64,000 nucleotides of DNA from Streptomyces bambusae. Its GTDB lineage: Bacteria > Actinomycetota > Actinomycetes > Streptomycetales > Streptomycetaceae. Both the position numbers and the translations under genes were made by a program. Location of the stretch: positions 56,283 through 120,282 of the forward strand of contig NZ_JAJAUZ010000020.1 of the NCBI RefSeq assembly GCF_020532645.1. Reading direction: 5' to 3'. Below are positions 8,355 to 17,068 of the stretch, piece after piece. The first letter of the stretch is position 1; each line of letters opens with the position of its first letter. The notes below the pieces were generated by a model that saw nothing but the letters and a program-made list of their open reading frames with translations, was not told the DNA's origin and searched no databases.

Positions 8355-8968
8355 CCGCGCCGGCGCCGGCGCCGGCGCCGGCGGCTGCGGGGCAACGGGC
8401 TTGCGCGGGGCCGGGGCCGCGGCCGGCTGCCGGCCGCTCTCCACGGCCCGTACGGCGGCCAGCAGATCGGCGGCCGTCCCGCTCAGCTTCGCCCCGGCCG
8501 CGACCGGACCGCCCCGCTCCGCCTTCCGCCGCGCGATCCGCTCCCGCTCGACCTTCTGAGCCGCCAGCTCGGCCTCGGCCTCACTCCGCCCGGCCGCCGC
8601 CCCGTCACCGTCCGCGGCGCCGGATCCGTCCGCCGCCTCTCCGGCCCCGCCGTCCTGGCCGGACGCGCCCTCGGTGTCGCCCGGCTGCACGTCGCCGGTC
8701 CGCTCCGCGCCCCCGTCCCCGCCGGGCCCGTCCTCGTCCCCGGCGTCCGGTGCGTCCGCAGGGTCCTCGCCGGCCGGCTGCGGGCCGTCGTCGGGTCCGT
8801 CCGCTTCCGTCTCCGTCGCCGTCGCCGCCTCCGGTTCCGGGTCCGCCGTGCCCTCGGGCGCGTCGGGCACCGGGTCGGTGGCGGCCGCGGGAGCCGCACC
8901 GCCGTCGCCCGGCCCGGGGGCCGCGGCCTCCTCGGGTCCGGTCTCCGGGTCTCCGGTGCGTTCCGTAC

Positions 8969-9964
8969 TCACAACGTGCTCCAGTCCTGGTCGGGATAGC
9001 GGTGCACGGGCGCCGAGACGTCGTCCAGGGCCCGGCAGATCTCCTCGGGAAGGGTAAGGGCCTCCACCGACAGCGCCTCCGCCAGCTGGGCCGCCGTCCG
9101 GGCGCCCACCAGCGGCGCGGCCACCCCGGGCCGGTCCCGGACCCACGCCAGCGCCACCTGAAGGGGGGTCACCGCGAGGCCCTGGGCCGCGGTCGCCACG
9201 GCGTCCACGATCCGCCCCGCCGTGTCGTCGAGGTACGGCGCGACGAAGCCGGACAGCACCTCGCAGTCGCCGCGCGAACCCGGCGGCACCGCCCCCTCCC
9301 GGTACTTCCCGGTCAGCACGCCGCGCCCCAGCGGCGAGGCCGGCAGCAGCCCGACCCCCAGGTCCAGCGCGGCCGGCAGCACCTCCCGCTCCACGCCCCG
9401 CTGGAGCAGCGAGTACTCCATCTGCGTCCCCGCCAGCCGGGTCCGCACCCCCGGCGCCGCGAGCTGCCAGGTCGCGGCCTTCGCCAGCTGCCAGCCGCTG
9501 AAGCCGGCCACCCCCGCGTACCGGGCCCGTCCACTGCTCACCGCGAGGTCCAGCGCCTGCAGGGTCTCCTCCAGCGGGGTGTGCGGATCGAAGGCGTGCA
9601 CCTGCCACAGGTCCACGTGATCGGTGCCCAGCCGGTCCAGCGAGGCGTCCAGCGCGGCCAGCAGGTGCCCGCGCGAGCCGTCGCTGCGCCGCTCCCGCTC
9701 CCGTACGGTGCCCGCCTTCGTGGCGATCACCAGGTCCTCGCGCGGCACCAGCCCGGACACCAGCCGCCCCAGCAGGTACTCCGCCTCGCCGCCCGCGTAC
9801 ACGTCCGCCGTGTCGACGAGGGTGCCGCCCGCGTCCCAGAACGCCTTCAGCTGTTCCGCCGCATCGGACTCGGCCGTGCCGCCCGGGCTCTGCCCCCAGG
9901 TGAGCGTGCCGAGACCGATCCTGGACACGCGCAGGCCCGTCCGGCCGAGATGCCTCTGCTCCAT
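8969..9964 (-). CDS. Aldo/keto reductase
   Basis: A 331-residue NADPH-dependent oxidoreductase of the AKR superfamily with a (beta/alpha)8 barrel. The catalytic tetrad can be placed as Asp51, Tyr56, Lys83 and His123 (DTADVYAGG, ATKAGT, WQVHAF). The C-terminal nucleotide-binding part includes TPLQVALAWVRDRPGVAAPLVGAR. The substrate cannot be told. Its stop overlaps the start of the downstream helix-hairpin-helix-type gene by GTGA. No Shine-Dalgarno precedes ATG 9964; TAGTCT lies 8 nt upstream, which suggests a leaderless or nearly leaderless transcript. Confidence 0.9.
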   Translation of the reverse strand: MEQRHLGRTGLRVSRIGLGTLTWGQSPGGTAESDAAEQLKAFWDAGGTLVDTADVYAGGEAEYLLGRLVSGLVPREDLVIATKAGTVRERERRSDGSRGHLLAALDASLDRLGTDHVDLWQVHAFDPHTPLEETLQALDLAVSSGRARYAGVAGFSGWQLAKAATWQLAAPGVRTRLAGTQMEYSLLQRGVEREVLPAALDLGVGLLPASPLGRGVLTGKYREGAVPPGSRGDCEVLSGFVAPYLDDTAGRIVDAVATAAQGLAVTPLQVALAWVRDRPGVAAPLVGARTAAQLAEALSVEALTLPEEICRALDDVSAPVHRYPDQDWSTL

Positions 9965-9972
9965 GACCGCTG

Positions 9973-9978
9973 AGACTA
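9973..9978 (-). promoter_or_regulatory. Putative -10 (TAGTCT) for leaderless aldo/keto reductase mRNA
   Basis: TAGTCT on the minus strand ends 8 nt before ATG 9964, and no ribosome site is present between them. Confidence 0.35.
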
Positions 9979-10063
9979 CTGGGGCACTGCCGAACGGCGT
10001 CCGGGCGCGCTAGAGTCCGCGGCAGACCAACGTTACTCATCGGTACATCGGTAAGGGGACGAC

Positions 10064-11113
10064 ATGCGGCTCGGCATCAATCTCGGCTACTGGGGTGCGG
10101 GCATGGACGCCGACAACCTGGCCGTCGCGCAGGAGGCCGACCGCCTCGGCTACGACGTGTGCTGGGCCGCGGAAGCGTACGGCTCCGACGCCCCCACGGT
10201 CCTGTCGTGGGTCGCGGCGCAGACCGAGCGGATCGACGTCGGCTCCGCGATCATGCAGATCCCGGCCCGCCAGCCCGCCATGACCGCGATGACCGCGGCC
10301 ACCCTCGACTCCCTGACCGGCGGCCGGTTCCGCCTCGGCCTCGGCGTGTCCGGGCCGCAGGTCTCCGAGGGCTGGTACGGCGTGAAGTTCGACAAGCCGC
10401 TGGCCCGCACCCGCGAGTACGTGGAGATCGTCCGCAAGGCCATGACCCGCGAGCGGCTCAGCTACGAGGGCGAGCACTGGACCCTGCCGCTGCCCGGCGG
10501 CCCCGGCAAGGCCATCAAGCTGACCGTGCACCCCGAGCGCGAGCACATCCCGCTGTACATCGCCGCCATCGGCCCCAAGAACCTGGAGCAGACCGGCGAG
10601 ATCGCCGACGGCGCCCTGCTGATCTTCCCGGCCGCCGAGCACCTGGAGGCCACCGCCCTCACCCACATCCGGGCGGGCCGCGAGAAGGCCGGCAAGACCA
10701 TGGACGGCTTCGACGTCTGCCCGACCGTCCCGCTCGCCCTCGGCGACGACGTCCAGGCCCTCGCCGACGTCTTCCGCCCCTACACCGCGCTGTACGTCGG
10801 CGGCATGGGCAGCCGGAAGCAGAACTTCTACAACCAGCTCGCGCAGCGCATGGGGTACGAGAAGGAGGCCGCCGAGATCCAGGACAAGTACCTGGCCGGC
10901 GACAAGGCCGGCGCCGCGGCCGCCGTCCCGCACAGCCTGATCGACTCCACCACCCTGCTCGGTCCGGTCGAGCGGATCGCCGACGGCATGAAGGCGTACG
11001 CCGAAGCCGGTGTCACCACCCTGACCCTGGCCCCGGCGGGCTTCACCCGCGAGGAGCGGCTGGCCGCCCTGCGCGCCGGCGTCGAGGCCATGGAGACCGC
11101 CGGCCTGGCGTGA
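10064..11113 (+). CDS. LLM-class F420-dependent oxidoreductase
   Basis: A 349-residue luciferase-like TIM barrel. It opens MRLGINLGYWGAG and carries AEAYGSDAPTVLSWVAAQT, the GRFRLGLGVSGPQVSEGWYG loop and IPLYIAAIGPKNLEQTGEIA, all typical of the actinobacterial F420 branch. It should transfer hydride between reduced F420 and an unknown substrate in the cytosol. ATG 10064 is preceded by AAGGGGAC. It is divergent from the aldo/keto reductase gene and ends at a strong terminator, so it is probably monocistronic. Confidence 0.9.
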   Translation: MRLGINLGYWGAGMDADNLAVAQEADRLGYDVCWAAEAYGSDAPTVLSWVAAQTERIDVGSAIMQIPARQPAMTAMTAATLDSLTGGRFRLGLGVSGPQVSEGWYGVKFDKPLARTREYVEIVRKAMTRERLSYEGEHWTLPLPGGPGKAIKLTVHPEREHIPLYIAAIGPKNLEQTGEIADGALLIFPAAEHLEATALTHIRAGREKAGKTMDGFDVCPTVPLALGDDVQALADVFRPYTALYVGGMGSRKQNFYNQLAQRMGYEKEAAEIQDKYLAGDKAGAAAAVPHSLIDSTTLLGPVERIADGMKAYAEAGVTTLTLAPAGFTREERLAALRAGVEAMETAGLA

Positions 11114-11132
11114 GCGACGGTCCGGATCCACC

Positions 11133-11164
11133 CCGGCCGCCGGACTCCGAGGTCCGGCGGCCGG
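11133..11164 (+). terminator. Perfect 13-bp hairpin terminator
   Basis: Arms 11133-11145 and 11152-11164 with a 6-nt loop lie 20 nt past the oxidoreductase stop. Confidence 0.85.
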
Positions 11165-11545
11165 CCCGGCCACAGCGGCCGTGGTGGGGGCTCGGGGGGT
11201 CTTCCCCGCCACGGCCGTCACCGCCAACAACGCCGTCCGGGCCCCCCGGGTTACGCCCGGATCCCCACCCCTTCGCATCCTTCGTTCGGCCTAGGGGGTG
11301 TGGCGAAAGTCCTGTGCGGTGCCCGCCGTGTCCGGTGCGTGCTCCCGGCGTGCCGGGCGAAGGCCCTCGTACCGGGCGTACCCGGGGCTCGGCCGGTGCG
11401 GCGAGAGGGCGTGCCGGGCGCCGCGGGCGCCGTGGGCGCCGTGCGGGACCTTCGCAACAGCCCCCAGTGCCGGTCCGGCGCCGGTTGCCCGCCGTCCCGA
11501 TCGGCCGTTCACTCGGTCGCAGGGGGTCCACAGGAGGTGGCGGTC
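11165..11545 (+). other. Non-coding stretch upstream of the ferritin-like gene
   Basis: It holds a second inverted repeat (CGGCCGTGG 11176-11184 with CCACGGCCG 11209-11217) and short GGGCGCCGTG repeats near 11425. An AGGAGGT ribosome site at 11532-11538 serves ATG 11546. The open frame extends upstream to 11300, but the extension has no ribosome site or recognisable sequence, so I treat it as untranslated. Confidence 0.5.
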
Positions 11546-12334
11546 ATGCTCTCGGCGCGAAGCCTGTTCCAGGAGATCCTCGACAACGACGACTCCTTCC
11601 AGCTGTTCTGCTCCATCGCGGCCAGCGGCGAATCGCAGGGCGGCTGGGAGAACGCGCGGATCGCCGCCCTCGTGCCGCCCGGCATGGCGGACCTCGCCCC
11701 GAAGATCACCCGGCACGGCGCCGACGAGGACAAGCACGGCCGCATCTTCAACGCGCTCCTCAAGAAGCGCGGCCTGCCGCCCGTACCGGTGCCCCCGGAG
11801 ACCGACTACACGATGCTCCTCGAACAGAGCGGCATCGGCCTCCCGCACAGCAAGCTCCGCGCCGAACAGCCGCTGACCGAGGAGGACATCGTCGTCTACC
11901 TCGCCCACAGCCGGGTCACCGAGCAGCGCGCCGCCGACCAGATGGTCATGCTGGTCAAGGACTTCGGGGACCACCCCGAGGTCGGCCGGGCCATCCGCAT
12001 GATCAGCAACGACGAGGACAACCACCTCGCCTACTGCCACGAGGAACTGCTGCGGCTGGCCCGCGAGGGCCACGGGCGCACCATCCAACGGGTGCTGCGC
12101 GAGAGCGCCCTCGCCGAGATCGGCATCTACCGGGACGTCAGCCTCGCCGTCATGGCCCACATGGGCCGGCTGCTGGGCTGGTCCGAGGCGAAGTCCGCCG
12201 TGCTGCGCACCGGCATCCGCGGCGCCTACGCCTGGGAGCGGTTCGCCGGCTGGCACAAGGCGGTCTCCCTCGCCATGCCGGAGCGCCGCGACGCGCTGGG
12301 CGGACCGGCGGTGCCCGCGACCGGGTTCGCCTGA
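11546..12334 (+). CDS. Ferritin-like domain protein
   Basis: A 262-residue all-helical protein with spaced Glu/His pairs expected of a ferritin-like di-iron bundle: E61/H64 (EDKHGRIF), E126 (RVTEQRAADQM), and E157/H160 with E166 (NDEDNHLAYCHEEL). It could store iron or act as a di-iron oxidase or hydroxylase; the sequence does not decide. ATG 11546 sits 7 nt after AGGAGGT. A GTG three codons upstream (11537) overlaps the ribosome site and is less likely. No membrane segment or signal peptide is visible, and no obvious functional partner flanks it. Confidence 0.78.
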   Translation: MLSARSLFQEILDNDDSFQLFCSIAASGESQGGWENARIAALVPPGMADLAPKITRHGADEDKHGRIFNALLKKRGLPPVPVPPETDYTMLLEQSGIGLPHSKLRAEQPLTEEDIVVYLAHSRVTEQRAADQMVMLVKDFGDHPEVGRAIRMISNDEDNHLAYCHEELLRLAREGHGRTIQRVLRESALAEIGIYRDVSLAVMAHMGRLLGWSEAKSAVLRTGIRGAYAWERFAGWHKAVSLAMPERRDALGGPAVPATGFA

Positions 12335-12397
12335 CCGTGACCCCCACCCGCGCCCCGGGACCCGCACCCCGCCCGTCCGCGACCGCCCCCGCCCGCC

Positions 12398-13381
12398 TCA
12401 CAGCCAGCCGCGCCGCCTGAACAGCCGGTACAGGCCCGACACCGCGCCCGCCATCACCGCCACCACCACCGGGTACCCCCACACCCACTGCTTCCCCGGC
12501 ATGTGGTCGAAGTTCATGCCGTAGACCCCCGCGACCATCGTCGGCACGGCCGCCATCGCCGCCCACGCCGAGATCTTCCGCATGTCGTCGTTCTGCCGTA
12601 CGCCCATCTGCGCCAGGTGCGCCGACAGGGCGTCCGACAGCAGCCGGTCCAGCCCCTCCACGTACTCGTTCGCCTTCGCCAGGTGGTCGGCCACGTCCCG
12701 GAAGAACGGCCGGGAACCCTCGGGCACGAACGGCACCCCGGTGCCCGCCAGCCGGGCCATCGGCAGCGTCAGCGGATTCGTGGCCCGCCGGAACTCCAGC
12801 ACCTGCCGCTTGAAGCCGTAGATCCGCGCCGCCGTGCTCTTCGTGTCCGCCTCCCGCGGCGCGAACACGTCCGCCTCCAGCTCCTCCAGGTCCGCCTGCA
12901 GCTCGCCCGCCACCTCGATGTAGTGGTCCACCACCGCGTCGCCCACCGCGTACAGCACCGCCGCCGGGCCGTGCCGCAGCACCTCCGGCTCCTCCTCCAG
13001 CCGCCGGCGGACCGCCGCCAGCGGGGCACCCGGGCCGTGCCGCACCGTCACCACGAATGCGTCGCCCACGAACACCATCAGCTCGCCGGCCGTGACCGTC
13101 CCCGAGGCCTCGTCGTAGACCACCGGCCTGAGGACCGCGAACAGCGAGTCGTCGTACACCTCCAGCTTCGGCCGCTGGTGGGCCGTCAGCGCGTCCTCCA
13201 CCGCCAGCGGGTGCAGCCCGAACCCGCTGCGGACCCGCTCGAACTCCGCCTCCGTCGGCTCGTGCACACCGATCCACAGGAACGCGTCGCCGGCCGCCCG
13301 GGCCTGCGCCAGCGCCTCCGGGAAGTCCGCCGGCCCCGCCACCCGGGCGCCGCCCCGGTACACCGCACAGTCAACGATCAC
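12398..13381 (-). CDS. corA: CorA-family magnesium/divalent cation transporter
   Basis: A 327-residue protein with a long cytoplasmic funnel domain and two C-terminal membrane helices. The diagnostic GMN selectivity motif (YGMNFDHMPG) is at residues 288-290. The second helix (PVVVAVMAGAVSGLY) is followed by the basic tail RLFRRRGWL. It should form a pentameric Mg2+ or Co2+ channel. GTG 13381 was chosen; the open frame upstream is low-complexity and overlaps the divergent phosphatase promoter. It is convergent with the ferritin-like gene. Confidence 0.9.
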   Translation of the reverse strand: MIVDCAVYRGGARVAGPADFPEALAQARAAGDAFLWIGVHEPTEAEFERVRSGFGLHPLAVEDALTAHQRPKLEVYDDSLFAVLRPVVYDEASGTVTAGELMVFVGDAFVVTVRHGPGAPLAAVRRRLEEEPEVLRHGPAAVLYAVGDAVVDHYIEVAGELQADLEELEADVFAPREADTKSTAARIYGFKRQVLEFRRATNPLTLPMARLAGTGVPFVPEGSRPFFRDVADHLAKANEYVEGLDRLLSDALSAHLAQMGVRQNDDMRKISAWAAMAAVPTMVAGVYGMNFDHMPGKQWVWGYPVVVAVMAGAVSGLYRLFRRRGWL

Positions 13382-13428
13382 GCCGGCATTCTTCCCTGCC
13401 CGCCCCCCGACCGCAGCCGCCCACCGCC

Positions 13429-13434
13429 TACGCT
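13429..13434 (+). promoter_or_regulatory. Putative -10 (TACGCT) for leaderless phosphatase mRNA
   Basis: TACGCT ends 7 nt before ATG 13442, and there is no Shine-Dalgarno in between. Confidence 0.45.
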
Positions 13435-13441
13435 GGGCGCC

Positions 13442-14158
13442 ATGGCCACGCTGATCCTCGTACGGCACGGACGCTCCACCGCCAACACCGCCGGGCTGCT
13501 CGCCGGCTGGACCCCCGGGGTCGCCCTCGACGGCACCGGCGCCGCCCAGGCCGCCGCCCTCCCCGGGCGGCTCGCCGCGCTGCCCCTGGCGGCCGCCGTC
13601 ACCAGCCCCCTCCAGCGCTGCCGCGAGACCCTCGCCCCGCTGCTCGCCGCCCGCCCCGGCCTGCCGCTGCACGCCGACGAACGGATCGGCGAATGCCACT
13701 ACGGCGACTGGTCCGGCCGCAAACTCTCCGAACTCGCCGACGAGCCGCTGATGAAGACGGTCCAGCAGCACCCGTCCGCCGCCGCCTTCCCCGGCGGCGA
13801 GTCGATGCGCGCCATGCAGCACCGCGCCGTCGAAGCAGTACGGGACTGGAACGCGCGCATCGACGAAGAGCACGGCAGCGACGCCCTCTACGCCATGTGC
13901 TCCCACGGCGACATCATCAAGTCCCTGGTCGCCGACGCCCTCGGCATGCACCTCGACCTCTTCCAGCGCATCTCCGTCGAACCCTGCTCGGTCACCGTCA
14001 TCCGCTACACGCCGCTGCGCCCCTTCCTGCTGCGCCTCGGCGACACCGGCGACCTGTCCGGCCTCGCGCCGCGCGGGACGCGAGCGGACGCGGAAGGCGC
14101 CGAAACGGCCGAGAATGGCGGGAACGCTGTCGTCGGGGGTGCTGCGGGCGCGGCGTGA
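13442..14158 (+). CDS. Histidine phosphatase, MSMEG_4193-type
   Basis: A 238-residue member of the phosphoglycerate-mutase-like superfamily. The RHG catalytic motif (LILVRHGRST) is at residues 8-10 and a second histidine lies in CSHGD near residue 155. The arrangement phosphatase - DUF3090 - SCO1664-like protein - MshC matches the conserved actinobacterial neighbourhood in which the uncharacterised MSMEG_4193 phosphomutase-like family is found. The substrate is unknown. The last ~25 residues are Ala/Gly/Glu-rich. The gene starts from what looks like a leaderless promoter and probably leads the operon through DUF3090. Confidence 0.87.
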   Translation: MATLILVRHGRSTANTAGLLAGWTPGVALDGTGAAQAAALPGRLAALPLAAAVTSPLQRCRETLAPLLAARPGLPLHADERIGECHYGDWSGRKLSELADEPLMKTVQQHPSAAAFPGGESMRAMQHRAVEAVRDWNARIDEEHGSDALYAMCSHGDIIKSLVADALGMHLDLFQRISVEPCSVTVIRYTPLRPFLLRLGDTGDLSGLAPRGTRADAEGAETAENGGNAVVGGAAGAA

Positions 14159-14247
14159 TCGAACAGCGCAGTAGGGTGGATGTGCCGGGCCCCGGCACCA
14201 CCCGCGCCGACCTGCCCCCCCGCAGCCGACCCTTCAGGAGACTGGAC

Positions 14248-14838
14248 GTGTCCCGTCAGGTGTTCCTCTACGACCCGCCGGACCGCTTCGTGGCCGGTAC
14301 GGTCGGCCTGCCCGGGCGCCGCACGTTCTTCCTGCAGGCCTCCTCGGGCACCCGCGTCACCAGCGTGTCGCTGGAGAAGACACAGGTCGCGGCGCTGGCC
14401 GAGCGCATGGACGAACTCCTCGACGAGGTCGTCCGGCGCACCGGCGGCAACGCCCCGGTACCGGCCGTCGCGCCCGCCGAGGGCGGCGACACCGCCCCGC
14501 TCGACGTGCCCGTCGACGAGGAGTTCCGGGTCGGCACCATGGCCCTCGCCTGGGACGGCGAGGAACAGCGCATGATCGTCGAGGCGCAGGCCCTCGTGGA
14601 ACTCGACGCCGAGTCCGAGGAGGACCTCGCCGAGGCCGAGGAACGGCTCCTCCAGGACGAGGAGAACGGCCCGCCGATGCTCCGGGTCCGCCTCACCGGC
14701 GCCCAGGCCCGTGCGTTCGCCAAGCGCGCCCTGGACGTCGTCAACGCGGGCCGCCCGCCGTGCCCGCTGTGCAGCCTGCCGCTGGACCCGGACGGCCACG
14801 TCTGCCCGCGCCAGAACGGCTACCGGCGCGGGGCGTGA
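14248..14838 (+). CDS. DUF3090 family protein
   Basis: A 196-residue cytosolic protein starting VSRQVFLYDPPDRFVAGTVG, the DUF3090 signature. The middle is acidic. The C-terminus contains Cys172, Cys175, His184 and Cys186 (CPLC and GHVC), which could bind one zinc. Function is unknown; the family is confined to actinobacteria and travels with the phosphatase upstream and the SCO1664-like gene downstream. GTG 14248 follows AGGAG at 14236-14240. Confidence 0.87.
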   Translation: MSRQVFLYDPPDRFVAGTVGLPGRRTFFLQASSGTRVTSVSLEKTQVAALAERMDELLDEVVRRTGGNAPVPAVAPAEGGDTAPLDVPVDEEFRVGTMALAWDGEEQRMIVEAQALVELDAESEEDLAEAEERLLQDEENGPPMLRVRLTGAQARAFAKRALDVVNAGRPPCPLCSLPLDPDGHVCPRQNGYRRGA

Positions 14839-14870
14839 GCGGGCCGGCCGGTACGACGGGGGAGCGCAGG

Positions 14871-15701
14871 GTGACGGGGAACGCAGCAGTGGACACCGAG
14901 GAACTCCTCGCCGAGGGCGAGCTGACCGTGCGCGGCCGGATCGCCGAGGCCTCCAACGCCGTGCTGCGCTGCACGGTCACCCTCGACGGGACCGGCACGG
15001 ACTGCGTCTACAAGCCGGTCGCGGGGGAGCGCCCGCTGTGGGACTTCCCGGACGGCAACCTCGCCCGCCGCGAGGTGGCCGCCTACCTGGTCTCCCGGGC
15101 CACCGGCTGGGACCTGGTCCCGCCCACCGTCCTGCGCGACGGCCCGTACGGCGAGGGCATGGTCCAGCAGTGGATCGAACGCGCCCCCGACGGGCCCGGC
15201 GACACCGGGGACCCCGCCACCGCCCTGCTCGCCCTCGTGGACGGCGAGGAGGCCGGCGACGGCTGGCGGCCCGTGGCCTTCGCGGACGTCGGCGGCGGCC
15301 GCACCGCCCTCCTCGTGCACGCCGACGACCAGCGGCTGCGCCGCCTCGCCGTCCTCGACGCCGTCATCAACAACGGCGACCGCAAGGGCGGCCACCTGCT
15401 GCCCGCACCCGGCGGCCGGCTCTACGGCATCGACCACGGCGTCACCTTCCACACCGACGACAAGCTGCGCACCCTGCTGTGGGGCTGGGCGGGCGAGCCG
15501 CTGACCGGCGAGGCCGTGACGGTGCTCACCGCCCTCGCCGCCGACCTGGCCGACGGCACCCCGCTCGCCACCCGGCTGGCCGAACTGATCACCCCGGCCG
15601 AGCTGGCCGCCGTACGCACCCGGGTGGCCCAGCTGCTGCGGACCGGCCGCCACCCGGAGCCCTCCGGGCAGTGGCCGGCGATCCCCTGGCCCCCCGTCTG
15701 A
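14871..15701 (+). CDS. SCO1664-family protein, kinase-like fold
   Basis: A 276-residue protein. Its motifs resemble a phosphatidylinositol-kinase-like (HipA/PI4K-type) catalytic core. There is a Lys in VYKPV (residue 48), a Glu in RREVAAY (68), a catalytic-loop-like DAVINNGDRKGGH (163-175), and GIDHG (186-190) in place of the metal-binding DFG/IDFG. I infer ATP binding and phosphotransfer, but family members are uncharacterised. GTG 14871 has GGGGGAG upstream; GTG 14835, overlapping the DUF3090 stop, is an alternative that would couple translation. It lies directly upstream of mshC. Confidence 0.82.
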   Translation: MTGNAAVDTEELLAEGELTVRGRIAEASNAVLRCTVTLDGTGTDCVYKPVAGERPLWDFPDGNLARREVAAYLVSRATGWDLVPPTVLRDGPYGEGMVQQWIERAPDGPGDTGDPATALLALVDGEEAGDGWRPVAFADVGGGRTALLVHADDQRLRRLAVLDAVINNGDRKGGHLLPAPGGRLYGIDHGVTFHTDDKLRTLLWGWAGEPLTGEAVTVLTALAADLADGTPLATRLAELITPAELAAVRTRVAQLLRTGRHPEPSGQWPAIPWPPV

Positions 15702-15810
15702 CGTGCGGCGCAGCCGGTACGGGCGGGGACGCACAGCGGCCGGTGATCCGCAAGAGCGCGGATCAGGCCAAGACTGTCCATCCGGTTCGGTTCCGGAACA
15801 TCCGTCCGGT

Positions 15811-15816
15811 TAGGCT
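15811..15816 (+). promoter_or_regulatory. Putative -10 (TAGGCT) for leaderless mshC mRNA
   Basis: TAGGCT ends 6 nt before ATG 15823, which places a start site at or next to the A of the start codon. No Shine-Dalgarno is present. Short CCGGTT repeats (15782-15810) lie upstream. Confidence 0.5.
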
Positions 15817-15822
15817 CAAGAC

Positions 15823-17052
15823 ATGCATGCCTGGCCAGCTTCTGAGGTTCCCGCCCTGCCCGGCAAGGGCCGCGACCTCCAGATCCACGACACCGCGACC
15901 CGGAAGACGATCACCCTCGTCCCGGGTCCCGTCGCCCGTCTCTACGTCTGCGGGATCACCCCGTACGACGCGACCCACATGGGTCACGCGGCGACCTACA
16001 ACGCGTTCGACCTCGTGCAGCGCGTGTGGCTCGACACCAAGCGTCAGGTTCACTACGTCCAGAACGTCACGGACGTCGACGACCCGCTGCTGGAGCGGGC
16101 GCTGCGCGACGGCCACGACTGGACCGAACTCGCCGAGCGCGAGACCGCCCTGTTCCGCGAGGACATGACCGCCCTGCGGATGCTCCCGCCGCAGCACTAC
16201 ATCGGCGCCGTCGAGGCGATACCCGGCATCGTGCCGCTCGTCGAACGGCTCCGCGACGCGGGTGCCGCGTACGAGCTCGACGGCGACGTCTACTTCTCCG
16301 TCGAGTCCGACTCCCACTTCGGACAGGTCTCCGGCCTGGACGCCGAGGCGATGCGGCTGCTGTCCGCCGAGCGCGGCGGCGACCCGGACCGCCCCGGCAA
16401 GAAGAACCCGCTCGACCCGATGCTGTGGATGGCCGCCCGCGAGGGCGAGCCCAGCTGGGACGGCGGCAGCCTCGGCCGCGGCCGCCCGGGCTGGCACATC
16501 GAGTGCGTGGCCATCGCCCTGGAGCACCTGGGCATGGGCTTCGACATCCAGGGCGGCGGCAGCGACCTCGCCTTCCCGCACCACGAGATGGGCGCCTCCC
16601 ACGCGCAGGTGCTGACCGGCGAGTTCCCCATGGCCAAGGCGTACGTGCACGCCGGCATGGTCGCCCTGCACGGCGAGAAGATGTCGAAGTCGAAGGGCAA
16701 CCTGGTCTTCGTCTCCGCGCTCCGGCGCGCCGGGGTGGACCCGGTCGCCATCCGGCTCGCCCTGCTCTCGCACCACTACCGGGCCGACTGGGAGTGGACC
16801 GACCAGGTCCTCGCCGACGCCGAGACCCGCCTCGGCCACTGGCGCGCGGCGGTCTCCCGGCCCGACGGCCCGTCCGCCGAGGCCCTCGTCGAAGAGGTCC
16901 GCGAGGCCCTCTCCCGCGACCTCGACGCGCCGGCCGCACTCGCCGCCGTCGACCGCTGGGCCGCGCTCCAGGAGACGGAGGGCGGCACCGACGAGTCGGC
17001 GCCCGGCCTGGTCTCCCGCACGGTCGACGCCCTGCTGGGCGTCGCGCTCTAG
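15823..17052 (+). CDS. mshC: Cysteine:glucosaminyl-inositol ligase (mycothiol biosynthesis)
   Basis: A 409-residue class I aminoacyl-tRNA-synthetase homologue. It activates cysteine with ATP and joins it to GlcN-Ins, the committed thiol-adding step of mycothiol synthesis. Visible features are Cys43 and the HIGH-like HMGH in YVCGITPYDATHMGHAATY, Cys228 (GWHIEC) and His253-His254 (AFPHHE) as zinc ligands, and KMSKS at 286-290. Two facts favour MshC over CysS: the shorter length, and the N-terminal MHAWPASEVPALPG, which is typical of MshC. It ends at a hairpin facing the PAC2 gene. Confidence 0.95.
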   Translation: MHAWPASEVPALPGKGRDLQIHDTATRKTITLVPGPVARLYVCGITPYDATHMGHAATYNAFDLVQRVWLDTKRQVHYVQNVTDVDDPLLERALRDGHDWTELAERETALFREDMTALRMLPPQHYIGAVEAIPGIVPLVERLRDAGAAYELDGDVYFSVESDSHFGQVSGLDAEAMRLLSAERGGDPDRPGKKNPLDPMLWMAAREGEPSWDGGSLGRGRPGWHIECVAIALEHLGMGFDIQGGGSDLAFPHHEMGASHAQVLTGEFPMAKAYVHAGMVALHGEKMSKSKGNLVFVSALRRAGVDPVAIRLALLSHHYRADWEWTDQVLADAETRLGHWRAAVSRPDGPSAEALVEEVREALSRDLDAPAALAAVDRWAALQETEGGTDESAPGLVSRTVDALLGVAL

Positions 17053-17068
17053 GCACCGGGCGCCCGTC

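Larger units (their letters stand above)
8160..8972 (-). pseudogene. Truncated or misassembled gene: N-terminal part of a helix-hairpin-helix/RecD-like family protein
   Basis: GTG 8972 overlaps the stop of the upstream aldo/keto reductase gene (GTGA), so translation is coupled. About 120 acidic low-complexity residues are followed by a helical stretch (ELAAQKVERERIARRKAERG, then LSGTAADLLAAVRAVESG). From memory, Streptomyces proteins that start this way continue for several hundred residues into a helix-hairpin-helix/RecD-type ATPase. Here the frame instead runs into Pro/Ala translated from poly-G (8313-8330 and 8343-8354), then into the dispersed intergenic repeat. I read the 3' part as an assembly error or a real truncation. 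The natural stop is unknown; the end given is approximate. Confidence 0.6.
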
